The notes below the pieces were generated by a model. The model worked only from the letters and a program-made list of their open reading frames with translations, did no database searches and had not been told where the DNA came from. A program made the translations under genes and the position numbers. This document shows, one piece after another, positions 16,482 to 26,609 of a stretch of 32,009 nt of DNA. Source of the stretch: Bacteroidales bacterium (GTDB taxonomy: Bacteria > Bacteroidota > Bacteroidia > Bacteroidales > F082). The number at the start of each line of letters is the position of its first letter. The stretch's first letter is position 1. The stretch spans positions 1 to 32,009 of the forward strand of contig JAGBVS010000188.1 in the NCBI GenBank assembly GCA_017630195.1, given 5' to 3'.

Positions 16482-16533
16482 AAATATTTTGCGACATCAT
16501 TATCATAGTAAAAACAACTATGCAAATATATTC

Positions 16534-16884
16534 CTAATACCTTATCAAAATCACCTCATTTTCATCGACAAATTTATAAGCACAATCATACACAACCCTA
16601 TACTCCTCATTTCTCTTTGTCTTACAAACACCTGTTATCAGTTCAAAATCAAAACCTCTGTAAAGCAGTTCGCATTTGTCAACCGAAGTTCTATTGCTCT
16701 TTAAAAGTGACCGTAATATCTTTCTATTCAGCAGTAATGCCGAATTTATATTTTTGACTATTACTAATGTGTCTTTCTTGTTTTTATGATGATAATTATT
16801 ACGGCACAGATCGTCACAATATCTCTTATCGGAGCGTCCGTGCAGTGTAGCGCCACAAAAAAGACAAGTCTTTTTCTCAATCAC
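16534..16884 (-). CDS. Small zinc-ribbon protein (DUF2116-like)
   Basis: A 116-residue protein with an N-terminal zinc ribbon: C7-x2-C10 and C23-x3-C27 within CLFCGATLHGRSDKRYCDDLC, a pattern seen in small Bacteroidetes proteins annotated as DUF2116 or CxxC zinc-ribbon proteins. The rest (~35-116) is a basic helix followed by a beta-rich tail (FELITGVCKTKRNEEYRVVYD) with no recognised motif. The start must be GTG at 16884, because no ATG exists between the upstream in-frame stop and the ribbon. It begins 24 bases after the DUF4159 gene and is probably the last gene of the argS operon. Function unknown; nucleic-acid binding is possible. Confidence 0.65.
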   Translation of the reverse strand: MIEKKTCLFCGATLHGRSDKRYCDDLCRNNYHHKNKKDTLVIVKNINSALLLNRKILRSLLKSNRTSVDKCELLYRGFDFELITGVCKTKRNEEYRVVYDCAYKFVDENEVILIRY

Positions 16885-16908
16885 AGAAAAAATATTTATG
16901 ACATTGAA

Positions 16909-17556
16909 TCAATTTGAGAACACAAACTCTATTATATTTGCACCCATTTTAAGAGCTTTAAGTCGAGTTTCTTCAGAATCACAATGCACCCTTTGATCTT
17001 CCCATCCGTCACCAAGGTCACATTCATAAGTAAAAAGGCATACCATTCTTCCTTCATATATCAAAGCGAATGCCTGTGGCGCTTTGTTATCGTGTTCATG
17101 GATTTTAGGCAAGCCTTCAGGAAAAGGATACGGTTTTTGAAATATAGGATGAGAATAAGGCAACTCAACCCACTGCAATTCAGGGAATACTTTTTGCATC
17201 TGACTCATAACATAATCCTTCATTCCATAATTATCATCAATATGAAGGAAGCCTCCTGCGATCAGATAATTCCTGACATTTTCAGCCTCTCTATCATCAA
17301 ACACCACATTACCATGACCTGTCATGTGAACGAAAGGATAATTAAAGATATCAGGACTGCCGACATCTACCGTTGCGACATCAACATTCAAATCTGTATT
17401 TATAAACTGATTGCAGAACTTCGCCAGATTAGGCAAAGACGTAGGATTAGAATACCAATCTCCGCCACCTCTATATTTAAGGACGGCCAACTGTGTCTTT
17501 TGAGCGAACACATTAAAAGACATCAGCATTAATAACAATACGAATAACTTTTTCAT
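16909..17556 (-). CDS. DUF4159 family exported protein
   Basis: A 215-residue protein with a clear signal peptide (MKKLFVLLLMLMSFNVFAQ) and a body of the DUF4159 type: LAVLKYRGGGDWYSNPTSL, FVHMTGHGNVVFDD, LIAGGFLHIDDNYGM and LPYSHPIFQKPYPFPEGLPK. The fold of this family resembles the glutamine amidotransferase/ThuA-like group, but the catalytic Cys is not present, so it is probably a binding protein. Periplasmic or surface location. It lies 27 bases downstream of rsmE in the argS operon. In other bacteria DUF4159 often goes with MoxR/aerotolerance-type gene sets; none is seen here. Confidence 0.82.
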   Translation of the reverse strand: MKKLFVLLLMLMSFNVFAQKTQLAVLKYRGGGDWYSNPTSLPNLAKFCNQFINTDLNVDVATVDVGSPDIFNYPFVHMTGHGNVVFDDREAENVRNYLIAGGFLHIDDNYGMKDYVMSQMQKVFPELQWVELPYSHPIFQKPYPFPEGLPKIHEHDNKAPQAFALIYEGRMVCLFTYECDLGDGWEDQRVHCDSEETRLKALKMGANIIEFVFSN

Positions 17557-17583
17557 AAAATTTTGGTTTTAGGTTTATTAAAA

Positions 17584-18291
17584 TCATTTCATTTGGTTAA
17601 TCAGCTGTATCGTATGGCATGCCACAACTGCTGCTGTTTCTGTTCTTAGCCGAGCCTCACCAAGACTTACCGGCACAAAACCATTCTGTTTAGCAAGTTC
17701 GACTTCTTCTTTACTGAAATCGCCTTCTGGTCCTATCAACACTATAGCGTTTTCACCTTTTTTATACAAATCACACAACTGTTCTTTAACATCGTCGTCA
17801 ATCCATGCAATAAATTTTTGTCCGTCATAACTTTGTTTAACTAATTTATCAAACGACACCATTTCTTCAACGACAGGCATCTTAGACTTGACAGACTGTT
17901 TCATTGCAGCCACAACTATTTTTTTAAAACGCTCAACATTTGCCACACGACGTTCAGAATGATACGATGAAAAAAGTTTAACTTCATCAATACCTATTTC
18001 CGTCGCTTTTTCAAGAAACCATTCTGTTCTTTCGTTAAGTTTTGTTGGCGCTATTGCTATGGTCACTTTAAAATCCTTAATATCATAGCCGCTCCTTTGA
18101 TTAGACAAATCAGCTGCAGCTCTTTTTGGATGAGCATCAACGAGTTCTGCATCAAACAAAGAACCATTACCATTGGTGACGCAGAAACGATCTCCCTCCT
18201 TCATTCGAAGAACCTTAACGATATGTTTAGACTCCTCTTCCGGGAAGGAGATTGTTCCTAATTGTGCGTCAGGCAGATAAAAGACATTCAT
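17584..18291 (-). CDS. rsmE: 16S rRNA m3U1498 methyltransferase RsmE
   Basis: A SPOUT-class methyltransferase of 235 residues that methylates U1498 of 16S rRNA at N3, near the decoding site. The N-terminal PUA-like domain (ESKHIVKVLRMKEGD) is followed by the knotted domain with KLNERTEWFLEKATEIG (~90-106), IVLIGPEGDFSKEEV (~185-200) and SLGEARLRTETAAV (~210-225), which form the SAM pocket. Length and motifs are complete. It follows argS by 14 bases. Confidence 0.95.
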   Translation of the reverse strand: MNVFYLPDAQLGTISFPEEESKHIVKVLRMKEGDRFCVTNGNGSLFDAELVDAHPKRAAADLSNQRSGYDIKDFKVTIAIAPTKLNERTEWFLEKATEIGIDEVKLFSSYHSERRVANVERFKKIVVAAMKQSVKSKMPVVEEMVSFDKLVKQSYDGQKFIAWIDDDVKEQLCDLYKKGENAIVLIGPEGDFSKEEVELAKQNGFVPVSLGEARLRTETAAVVACHTIQLINQMK

Positions 18292-18305
18292 CTTTTTATG
18301 TGTTT

Positions 18306-20117
18306 TTACATTTTATTCGGCATTGATATTCCGAGCAATCCTGATGCGTTGCGTAGCAATCTTGCTGTCATATCTGCCAATTGAAGTCTAAATTCTCTAC
18401 GTTTAGCGTCATCTTCTTTCATAATGCTACATTCTTGATAGAACTGATTGAAATCTTTTGCCAAATCATAGATATAATTAGCGATCATCGCAGGGCTTCT
18501 ATTGATAGCGGCCTGTTCTAACACTGAAGGCCAGTTGTAGATATTAACCAACAGCATTTTCTCTTTTGGCTGCAAATCTGCGACAGGAATTTCATTACCG
18601 AAAGTAATTCCATTTTCCAATGCTTTACGAATCACTGAACTGATACGAGCGTGTGTATATTGAATGAATGAAGCTGTATTGCCATTAAAGTCGATAGATT
18701 CCTGAGGGTCGAAGAGCATTGTTTTCTTAGGGTCAACTTTAAGTATAAAGTATTTCAATGCGCCTATACCTATCATATCATATAATTTATTTGATTCCTC
18801 TTCACTAAGTCCGTGTGCCTTACCGAGTTCTTCTGATACAGCCTTTGCTGTTTTAACCATTTCATCCATCAAATCATCGGCATCAACAACAGTACCTTCG
18901 CGAGATTTCATCTTACCGTTTGGCAATTCAACCATACCGTATGAAAGATGTTCAATATCATTACCCCACTCACGACCCAATCTAACGAGAACGCGTTTCA
19001 ACACATCAAAGTGATAATTCTGTTCGTTACCTACAACATATATCAATTTCTTTGGTTGATATTCTTCGTAACGCAGCTGAGCAGTTCCCAAGTCTTGTGT
19101 CATATATACAGAGGTTCCATCTTTACGGAGCAGAAGTTTTTCGTCAAGGCCCTCGTTTCTCAAATCACACCATACGGATCCATCCTCTCTTCTGTAAAGA
19201 ACGCCATTTTCAAGACCCTCATTCACCAATTCTTTTCCTAAGAGATATGTTTGTGATTCATAATAAATTTTCTCGAAAGAAACACCAAGTCGTTCGTATG
19301 TGACGTCAAATCCATCGTAAACCCATTGGTTCATTGTCTCCCACAATTGACGAATGTCTTTATCACCTGCTTCCCATTTTCTCAACATCTCACGTGTCTC
19401 TTGCATCAAAGTTGAGTTTTCTTCAGCAGCAGTTTTTGCCTTTTCCTTTTCTTCATCACTGAGTTCGCCATAATTAGCAGGAAGCAACTGTTTCACTTCT
19501 TCTTTATAATGCTTATCAAACAAGACATAGAAGTCGCCGATAAGGTGGTCACCTTTCTTTCCTGTTGATTCCGGAGTGCAACCTTCGCCCCATTTTTGCC
19601 AAGCAATCATACTTTTGCAAATATGGATTCCTCTATCATTAACAAGATTAACACGGACAACATTCTCACCATTTGCTCTTAATATTTCAGACACGCTCCA
19701 GCCAAGCAAGTTGTTACGTATATGACCAAGATGCAATGGTTTATTTGTATTAGGAGACGAATATTCAACAACTATAGGACTTCCTTGAACTTCTTTTCTT
19801 CCAAACATTTCTTTCTGATGATTCTCGGCGAAGAATGAAAGCCAATAATTATCAGAGACAACAAGGTTAAGGAAACCTTTAACAACATTATATTTTGATA
19901 TTATTTCACTTTCAGCTAAAATTTCACGACCTATTTCATCAGCCATAACTTCAGGTGATTTTTTAGCCATCTTAACAAATGGGAAAACCACAATTGTAAC
20001 ATCGCCTTCAAATTCAGGACGAGTCTTCTGAAAATTAACCTGCTGCACTGGAGGTTCTTGTCCATATAGCTTAGTAAAAGCATTGATAAATAGCTGTCTT
20101 AAAATTCCTTCTAACAT
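18306..20117 (-). CDS. argS: Arginyl-tRNA synthetase
   Basis: A class I aminoacyl-tRNA synthetase of 603 residues, normal length, charging tRNA-Arg. Domain order: the ArgRS N-terminal domain (~1-110); the catalytic core with the HIGH motif as HLGH in PNTNKPLHLGHIRNN (~123-137); the KMSKS-region equivalent as GKMKSREGTV (~400-410), which in this family often lacks the second Lys; and the C-terminal DALR anticodon-binding domain after ASFIQYTHARISSVIRKA (~490-507). First gene of the operon argS-rsmE-DUF4159-zinc ribbon, with its own -7 element in the 57-base gap after the RHS gene. Confidence 0.97.
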   Translation of the reverse strand: MLEGILRQLFINAFTKLYGQEPPVQQVNFQKTRPEFEGDVTIVVFPFVKMAKKSPEVMADEIGREILAESEIISKYNVVKGFLNLVVSDNYWLSFFAENHQKEMFGRKEVQGSPIVVEYSSPNTNKPLHLGHIRNNLLGWSVSEILRANGENVVRVNLVNDRGIHICKSMIAWQKWGEGCTPESTGKKGDHLIGDFYVLFDKHYKEEVKQLLPANYGELSDEEKEKAKTAAEENSTLMQETREMLRKWEAGDKDIRQLWETMNQWVYDGFDVTYERLGVSFEKIYYESQTYLLGKELVNEGLENGVLYRREDGSVWCDLRNEGLDEKLLLRKDGTSVYMTQDLGTAQLRYEEYQPKKLIYVVGNEQNYHFDVLKRVLVRLGREWGNDIEHLSYGMVELPNGKMKSREGTVVDADDLMDEMVKTAKAVSEELGKAHGLSEEESNKLYDMIGIGALKYFILKVDPKKTMLFDPQESIDFNGNTASFIQYTHARISSVIRKALENGITFGNEIPVADLQPKEKMLLVNIYNWPSVLEQAAINRSPAMIANYIYDLAKDFNQFYQECSIMKEDDAKRREFRLQLADMTARLLRNASGLLGISMPNKM

Positions 20118-20142
20118 ATTAGTCTTATTTTATTTTGAGGCA

Positions 20143-20150
20143 CAAAGATA
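20143..20150 (-). promoter_or_regulatory. -7 promoter element of the argS operon
   Basis: TATCTTTG on the minus strand, 25 bases before the argS ATG, preceded by a nine-T run that may also serve as a weak end signal for the RHS gene. Confidence 0.6.
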
Positions 20151-20174
20151 TAAAAAAAAAGCCAATCTTGTTTA

Positions 20175-23100
20175 TTATTTATTACTTAAAAATATAGTAC
20201 GCAACAAGCTAAAACTGAATGGAAATATAACTTTTTCCTCAAAGTGTGGCTTATAATAATAATCCAATATTTCACCTGGCACAATTTCGTATATATCCCC
20301 GATAATATAAACAAAACCTCTTTCAACCTCAGCAGATCTCAACAGATATTTATATTCATATTCAGGAAAATCCGGACATTCAACTCTAATTTCTTCCAGA
20401 TTAGCATTTCTAAACTCCAAACCTCTTTGATTTATTATATCATCTGCAAATTTAGAGTCGGTTATATATGATGCCAATAAACGTTTTGAGACATGCATTA
20501 ACATTTTCAAATCAAGGCCAAAATCTTTGTGGTCAAGCGTCTCCATGAACGGTTGTCCGCTAAACCAACATCCGAATCCGTGTGCGACAAAAGATGTGAC
20601 GGCATGTCCAATTTCTTTGTTTTCATACATTCTCATGAAACATTCGAAATAAGCATCATCATATGCATCAGCGTAATAATGAGGAGCATTATCACAATCT
20701 TCACTCATAAAGTACGGTATTCTAAAGCACGCATTCATAAAGCCCCAGACCAAAGCATTTCCCATGCCATAATGAGACGAAGTCTTTATACTATTCCAAT
20801 CATCGCCACTGAACTTAAAGCTACCATCGCCAATAGACACCATCTTATTAACACCCGAAGATATTCCACCCATAGCAGTATATACTCCAACTTGAAGAAA
20901 CCACGATTGTCCTAATGTATATTCCGTCAAAAATCCTTTAACGAAACCCACGCCAAACAGAAGACCGAACTCTGCAAAAGAATCGATATTTTGAGCATTA
21001 AAAAGCACATTTGTAGCGCCGCCTATAACTCCCATAACAATACTTTGAACGACTTCTCCAGTAGGGTCATTATACCTCATCGGATTGTTCATACAGTAAC
21101 TATATCTATTAAAGCTCTGAGATTTATGCGGCATACTAATATGATTGTCAGGGCTCAACATCATCGACATAAATGGATCATAAACTCTTCCATTCATGTT
21201 TATCAATCCAAAATCAAGAATATGCTCATGGCCGGTATAACCCCTATCATATAACAACGTCTTTTTATCATCACAAGCTGTCCAATCATCTGAATTCCTA
21301 ATATTACCCCAAGCATCAAAACTAACATCCTGAACCACTGCCGCTTGCTCATCCGTAATTACATTCCATGAACCAAGATTATCCTTATGAACATAATTAT
21401 ATGATTTATCACCCTCTTCATTAATAGTACACACTGCAAAAACACCACAAGGTCCACTTATGTACGTATGTATATATTTTTCACCGTCTTCTTCCACTAT
21501 CTCACAATTACCGACATACGTTTTTGTCTTCAGATTGCCATCTATTTGGGTTTTCATATAAATTCTATTGTTATCACAACCATAATCTATATGTACAAAA
21601 TCGTCATCCTTTGTTACACTCAACAAATTATCAAACGACGAATATTTTGTATTCTGACTCAATCCTAAAAACAAATCATCAGATTCAGTTTTTGCCTTAA
21701 CTATTGCATTAGGTCTTTCTGCATCATACATTGGAGAGTAAATCAGTTTCACACCGTTGACTTCTTTTTCAACAATATTACCCAAATTGTCATATTGTAT
21801 CTTAGCTGTTTCCTTACCATTCAGTCTAATACTAAGCAATCTATCCAAATCATCATATTCAAATTCTTCAATAACATTTGTTCCTGTAGATTTTTCCCTA
21901 TACAATATATTTCCAAAATCATCATAATGATAATTCAAATCCTGCAACACATCATTTTTGTTTATAGTTAGGATATTTTCAAGAAAAAATGTTTTAGCAT
22001 CATACGAATATTTCGTTTTCAGTCCATTGCCAAATGCACATTCGGTCACAAGACCATTTGAATTAATATCAATTGTCTTCCATAGCAACTTATTATCATC
22101 AGCATCTAACAATTCCTTTTCGTAACCAGAATTAGAATATAGCGTTGATATTGTCAATCCTGAAGGATATGTGGTTGACGAAATACGATTTGCATTATCA
22201 TACACATACGATGTTTTATATTTTTCACCATTGATCGACTCTATCGATTCTATCAACCTCAAATATTTATCATAGACATAATCCACGCTATGGTTTTCTG
22301 ATGTCACGATTTTTTTCAAAACTCCATTTACACCTTTATCTTCATCATAAATCCAATGCGTTGTAATTTCATTTTTTGAAGCGCCATCTTTTACCGTTCT
22401 CGACATCATTCTTCCTGCCACATCATATTCAAATTCCATCACACCATTTTTTGGATTCTTTATTCTAACTATATTCCCTAACGCATCATTCTCATAAAAC
22501 ACATAGCCATAATTCGGATCATATAGAGTCTTTTTGTTTCTCCAGCCATCGTAAGCCACTGAAATCTTAGTCTTAGAATTGTTTCCTATTTGAGCTGATT
22601 TAATTAAGCCATCACTATAATACTCATATTTCACAACATTCCCAGCAATTTCCTCTGTTTCAACCAACCAGTTCATAATATTATATGTATTAATCCTTGA
22701 TCGTTTTTTACCATCATTGCCTATTATCTCAGAAACAACTGTTTTTCCATTGTATGTTGTTGTATTTAATACATTATTTGGATGTCTCGTCTCAATTTTT
22801 CTATTATATTTATCATAAACATTTGTAACAAATAGTTTTTCATCATTTTCACGATAAGGCAAACTTTGTTGTTTCAAATTACCGAAATCATCATAGCATT
22901 TATCAACAAAAACTGCATTTCCGCTTATATCAAATGTAACATTTCTCAACTCCGCACCTGATTTATGAAAAAAAACCATTTTTTCAGCATTACCAGTATC
23001 TTTTTCCCAACTATAGAACAAAGCACCTGGCGGAGCATATTCATTACCATAAGACCATCGCAACGCATACGCATTCTGCACACCATCCGGCATGACAATC

Positions 23101-26100
23101 AAATCAGTCACACCTGCAGGACTTTCTTTGCTTAATGTTACAAAATCATTATAGTCTATTGTAGAAATCAGCAATCCATAGTCATCATCATAATTATATT
23201 TCGTCTCTCTGCCTAATTCATCTATTGTCTTTATTCTGTATCTACATGTCTCTTCATATTCATGTCTTACGGATTTCTTATAATCTAACGAAGGTGACGA
23301 TTTTGTTATAGCAACTAAATTGCCAACCTTATCATAATCATATTCAAGATTTATTATGAGAGAATCCGAATAATCATCAAAAGCATTAGGCAATTGTGTT
23401 TCTTTTATTATATTTTTCGGATTTATCACATCATACACATATTCTCTTATTGAACCAACAATATCATCATCTTTGCCATTATAAGAAATTTCATAATTTT
23501 TCTTAGGCCTGTTAATTATCCAATTACGTACATCATCATTATACAACACGTATTCCTCTTTGACATATTGACAATCACTTGGCTTCACTGCCATAATATC
23601 ATTCGTACAACCAACAGACTTAGAATCAAGCCGAACCAGTTTATCATACGAATCGTCAGAATTATTATCTGAGCTATAAACATTATCAGTAATTGTCAAC
23701 TTTAGAATTTCACCTTCTTTATCTATATTATAATCCACTTTATAGATATTTTCCAACAATGGGAGAACAACTTTATCGTTCGAATTGCAAACATAATTTT
23801 TATATTTATAATACTCTTCTTCAACCAACTGTCTTTCACCATAATACAAACTCATTGAATACGGAAGGTTACATGCATAAGAGCCCATTGTTTTATATTC
23901 AAAATTTTGAATTTGTTTTTTAAAAACAACTCCATTGATACAATTTTTTGTCACGACTCTTTCAAATCCCATAAAACCATGACCTTTCGTATGCAGCAAA
24001 GCATTATGATATTCATATTTTGTAACGATTGGTTTTTCATTAATATTAAACACCGTATCTGTTTTCAATGCCGATATTGGCATTGAATTTTTTCTAACAT
24101 CATCAACCACAACATTATCACATGTGTAAAAAACATTTTGTTGTTTTTTTCTTTTCATAAGATAATCATAAGAAAATCCTCTTGCATTCCCCATTCCATC
24201 AACAATTCGTTCTACGCTATAATACGCAGAATGCGAATACAATGATGTTATATATGCCTGCTGTGAGTTCAACGGATTCCGCGGCAATCCAGACAAAATC
24301 GAAACATTTTCCTGAGCCAAGAACCTTCCTATCTGAATTGTTTGGTGTGAATAATTTATTGGCATATAATATCTGTTGTTACAAGTAAAGTCTATAGTAT
24401 TATCATCTTTCACGTAAGGCATCAGTCCCACTTCAAGAAAATGATTTCCTGCCATATTTTTAAAGACTCCTACATCAGCTATACCATCTCCATCAAAATC
24501 GGCAGTTCTAATCGTAACATTAGGTTTCTCATATTCCCTAAGCGAATACCTATATCTATCTTTTGCATTCAATGTTATTGTTCTCAGCAAATTTGTATTA
24601 GAACAAGACATAGGGTTAGTAAAGCCATTTCCTTTCGAATATACGATATTCCAAAACCGATTCGGATCATAATAAAGTATATCTGCTTTTCCATCTCCGT
24701 TAAAGTCATTTGCAAATGGATAAATTTCTTTTGTAATAGATGTCCCTTTGGCAAACAATTCAACACCATAAGTATTCTTTAAAAACATTTTATAGATTTC
24801 ATATCCGTCATCCTTCAACGATATTATTTCTGAAATTCCGTCCCCTGTAACATCCAATGCAATAAAGTTAGCGTCAACACCATTGATGACTTCACTTCCC
24901 GTCAACGAAAACTTTGAAAATCCGTCATTCATATAGTATATATAGGAAGCCGTTTTTTTATTATTACTGCCATTGTATGCATCTAACACAACAATGCCAT
25001 TTTTATCATTCAACAATCTTCCTAACAACAGAGTCACATTATTTTTATACGAATAAGAGACTTTTTTTACAAACTCGCCCTTTTCTGAAATATAAAAATG
25101 TGTCATAGCTATCACATCATTTGTTGTCTGAGCATTGTAATTAATTTCATATGTAACAATATCATCCACACCGTCATCATTCATATCTATCACATATATC
25201 CATTCTAAATTTTTTGACAAACTTATTGTCGTTTTAGGCGTTTCCTGAAATGTTCCATCTCCATTATTCAGATACACTTCCCCTTTTATATCATCAGGAT
25301 ATGTATCTTGTATTTTATACGGAACAACAAGTACATCTGAAATAGCATCTCCGTCAAAATCACCTACAAAAGAAACCTTACTAAAGATATTCTTATCAAG
25401 TTGGTATTTTTGAAAATTATCTGTCTGACTCGGATAATGTTTATCCTCCGCATTCCATATTATTTCAGTCGGATTTATTTTATCATCTCCAATTGCAAGG
25501 CCTATAGATTTCAATCTATAATGAATAAAATTAGCTTTACCGTATCTTCCAGGTTCATTATACTCAAGCGAATAATCATAAAGTTTCTTTCCCGTATAAT
25601 TATTTACGATATGTACATTTTTCAATATTCTTTTGCTCGATATTTTATTACCATAAACATATGACACCGCCATGTCTGATTTCTTATTTTCATACACGAA
25701 CAATATTTTATAGGCTGGCTTTATACCACATTTATCATTGCATGTATATTCTATATTATTAATGTAAGATTCTCCATCCACAACATTTTTATCGTAATTG
25801 AACATTATAGAATTTCCATTTCTATCAGACACTTTACTCAACATCCATTTAAGTATCACTTTTTTATTATTCTGCGTCTCCATTCTTGAGTCTCTCGTTG
25901 TTCCATATTCCCATATTGTCCCATCACTTTTCCACACTTTGAAATATTCCGGGCTTTGGTCGTTAGAATAAGAAACTATCTTATCTAAATTATCAAATTC
26001 GGTCTTATATTCTGCGTTATCTCCACCATAGATTCCACTAACCAACATCAATCTCTGTCCATCCATTGCAAATCTATCATTCTCAAAATCGATATATGTT

Positions 26101-26597
26101 ATTTTATCATCATGATATTTTGTTTGCGACACTCTTTCTATGGAAGACAAGCCTGATATATTCCATGCCCATCCCATAATACCGTTACCGCTTTGACTAT
26201 TATATACGAATGATAAATTAGGCATCATCATCCCTATTGCATTAGGTAGTTTTATATCTATATTATAGATAGCAGCTCCTGAATTACTGACATTGAAATT
26301 TCCAGGCAAAGCACCAACAACACCAGTATCATCTGACGAGAATCCTCCATAAAGGCCTTCATTGGGAGGAAACACTGCATACCTATCAACTTCAACCAAC
26401 AATTCCTTATTGCTTGCAGGCTTATATTTAAAACCTGCAAGCATTCTTACCGATGTTGAAGCCTGACATAAGTAAGATTCATCATTATTCAATGATTCAT
26501 CCAATTCTACATTAGACTCTTGAAATAAATTTTGTGAATTAATATTCGGCAACTGTACCAACATTATCAACAATACACAAATTAATCTGATTCTCAT
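20175..26597 (-). CDS. Giant exported SpvB/FG-GAP/RHS-repeat protein with unrecognised C-terminal tip
   Basis: A 2140-residue protein with a Sec signal peptide (MRIRLICVLLIMLVQLPNINS). Domains in order: an SpvB/TcaC-like N-terminal region (~85-380; GALPGNFNVSNSGAAIYNI and GIMGWAWNISGLSSIERV); five FG-GAP/VCBS calcium-type motifs (GDFDGDAISD ~412, DMNDDGVDD ~474, DVTGDGISE ~584, DFNGDGKAD ~632, DFDGDGIAD ~700); a TcdB-middle-like stretch; YD/RHS repeats (~1080-1780; YDDFGNILYREK, YDNANRISSTTYP); and the RHS core end DNLGSWNVITDEQ to GRVYDPFMSMMLSPD and NRYSYCMNNPMRYNDPTGE (~1740-1847). The last ~290 residues start with hydrophobic Gly-rich segments and end in a soluble part I cannot place. RHS shells usually enclose a toxic tip, but none is recognised and no immunity gene follows. 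Last gene of the accessory operon. It has no T9SS sorting domain of its own. Confidence 0.9.
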   Translation of the reverse strand: MRIRLICVLLIMLVQLPNINSQNLFQESNVELDESLNNDESYLCQASTSVRMLAGFKYKPASNKELLVEVDRYAVFPPNEGLYGGFSSDDTGVVGALPGNFNVSNSGAAIYNIDIKLPNAIGMMMPNLSFVYNSQSGNGIMGWAWNISGLSSIERVSQTKYHDDKITYIDFENDRFAMDGQRLMLVSGIYGGDNAEYKTEFDNLDKIVSYSNDQSPEYFKVWKSDGTIWEYGTTRDSRMETQNNKKVILKWMLSKVSDRNGNSIMFNYDKNVVDGESYINNIEYTCNDKCGIKPAYKILFVYENKKSDMAVSYVYGNKISSKRILKNVHIVNNYTGKKLYDYSLEYNEPGRYGKANFIHYRLKSIGLAIGDDKINPTEIIWNAEDKHYPSQTDNFQKYQLDKNIFSKVSFVGDFDGDAISDVLVVPYKIQDTYPDDIKGEVYLNNGDGTFQETPKTTISLSKNLEWIYVIDMNDDGVDDIVTYEINYNAQTTNDVIAMTHFYISEKGEFVKKVSYSYKNNVTLLLGRLLNDKNGIVVLDAYNGSNNKKTASYIYYMNDGFSKFSLTGSEVINGVDANFIALDVTGDGISEIISLKDDGYEIYKMFLKNTYGVELFAKGTSITKEIYPFANDFNGDGKADILYYDPNRFWNIVYSKGNGFTNPMSCSNTNLLRTITLNAKDRYRYSLREYEKPNVTIRTADFDGDGIADVGVFKNMAGNHFLEVGLMPYVKDDNTIDFTCNNRYYMPINYSHQTIQIGRFLAQENVSILSGLPRNPLNSQQAYITSLYSHSAYYSVERIVDGMGNARGFSYDYLMKRKKQQNVFYTCDNVVVDDVRKNSMPISALKTDTVFNINEKPIVTKYEYHNALLHTKGHGFMGFERVVTKNCINGVVFKKQIQNFEYKTMGSYACNLPYSMSLYYGERQLVEEEYYKYKNYVCNSNDKVVLPLLENIYKVDYNIDKEGEILKLTITDNVYSSDNNSDDSYDKLVRLDSKSVGCTNDIMAVKPSDCQYVKEEYVLYNDDVRNWIINRPKKNYEISYNGKDDDIVGSIREYVYDVINPKNIIKETQLPNAFDDYSDSLIINLEYDYDKVGNLVAITKSSPSLDYKKSVRHEYEETCRYRIKTIDELGRETKYNYDDDYGLLISTIDYNDFVTLSKESPAGVTDLIVMPDGVQNAYALRWSYGNEYAPPGALFYSWEKDTGNAEKMVFFHKSGAELRNVTFDISGNAVFVDKCYDDFGNLKQQSLPYRENDEKLFVTNVYDKYNRKIETRHPNNVLNTTTYNGKTVVSEIIGNDGKKRSRINTYNIMNWLVETEEIAGNVVKYEYYSDGLIKSAQIGNNSKTKISVAYDGWRNKKTLYDPNYGYVFYENDALGNIVRIKNPKNGVMEFEYDVAGRMMSRTVKDGASKNEITTHWIYDEDKGVNGVLKKIVTSENHSVDYVYDKYLRLIESIESINGEKYKTSYVYDNANRISSTTYPSGLTISTLYSNSGYEKELLDADDNKLLWKTIDINSNGLVTECAFGNGLKTKYSYDAKTFFLENILTINKNDVLQDLNYHYDDFGNILYREKSTGTNVIEEFEYDDLDRLLSIRLNGKETAKIQYDNLGNIVEKEVNGVKLIYSPMYDAERPNAIVKAKTESDDLFLGLSQNTKYSSFDNLLSVTKDDDFVHIDYGCDNNRIYMKTQIDGNLKTKTYVGNCEIVEEDGEKYIHTYISGPCGVFAVCTINEEGDKSYNYVHKDNLGSWNVITDEQAAVVQDVSFDAWGNIRNSDDWTACDDKKTLLYDRGYTGHEHILDFGLINMNGRVYDPFMSMMLSPDNHISMPHKSQSFNRYSYCMNNPMRYNDPTGEVVQSIVMGVIGGATNVLFNAQNIDSFAEFGLLFGVGFVKGFLTEYTLGQSWFLQVGVYTAMGGISSGVNKMVSIGDGSFKFSGDDWNSIKTSSHYGMGNALVWGFMNACFRIPYFMSEDCDNAPHYYADAYDDAYFECFMRMYENKEIGHAVTSFVAHGFGCWFSGQPFMETLDHKDFGLDLKMLMHVSKRLLASYITDSKFADDIINQRGLEFRNANLEEIRVECPDFPEYEYKYLLRSAEVERGFVYIIGDIYEIVPGEILDYYYKPHFEEKVIFPFSFSLLRTIFLSNK

Positions 26598-26609
26598 AAT
26601 CCATAATTT

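Noticed and set aside
16984-17532. A 182-codon open frame on the plus strand opposite the DUF4159 gene
   Set aside because: It lies wholly antisense to a well-supported gene, has no promoter or family motif, and its protein is rich in Ile, His and Arg as expected from a shadow frame.
17556-17585. A repeated leader element shared by the DUF4159 gene and the RHS-operon genes (aacctaaa...accaaa before the ATG)
   Set aside because: The likeness is short and A-rich, and can be explained by the usual A-rich leaders of the phylum.
20175-26597. RHS gene as a T6SS effector
   Set aside because: It has an N-terminal Sec signal peptide and no PAAR or VgrG region, and no T6SS gene is near.
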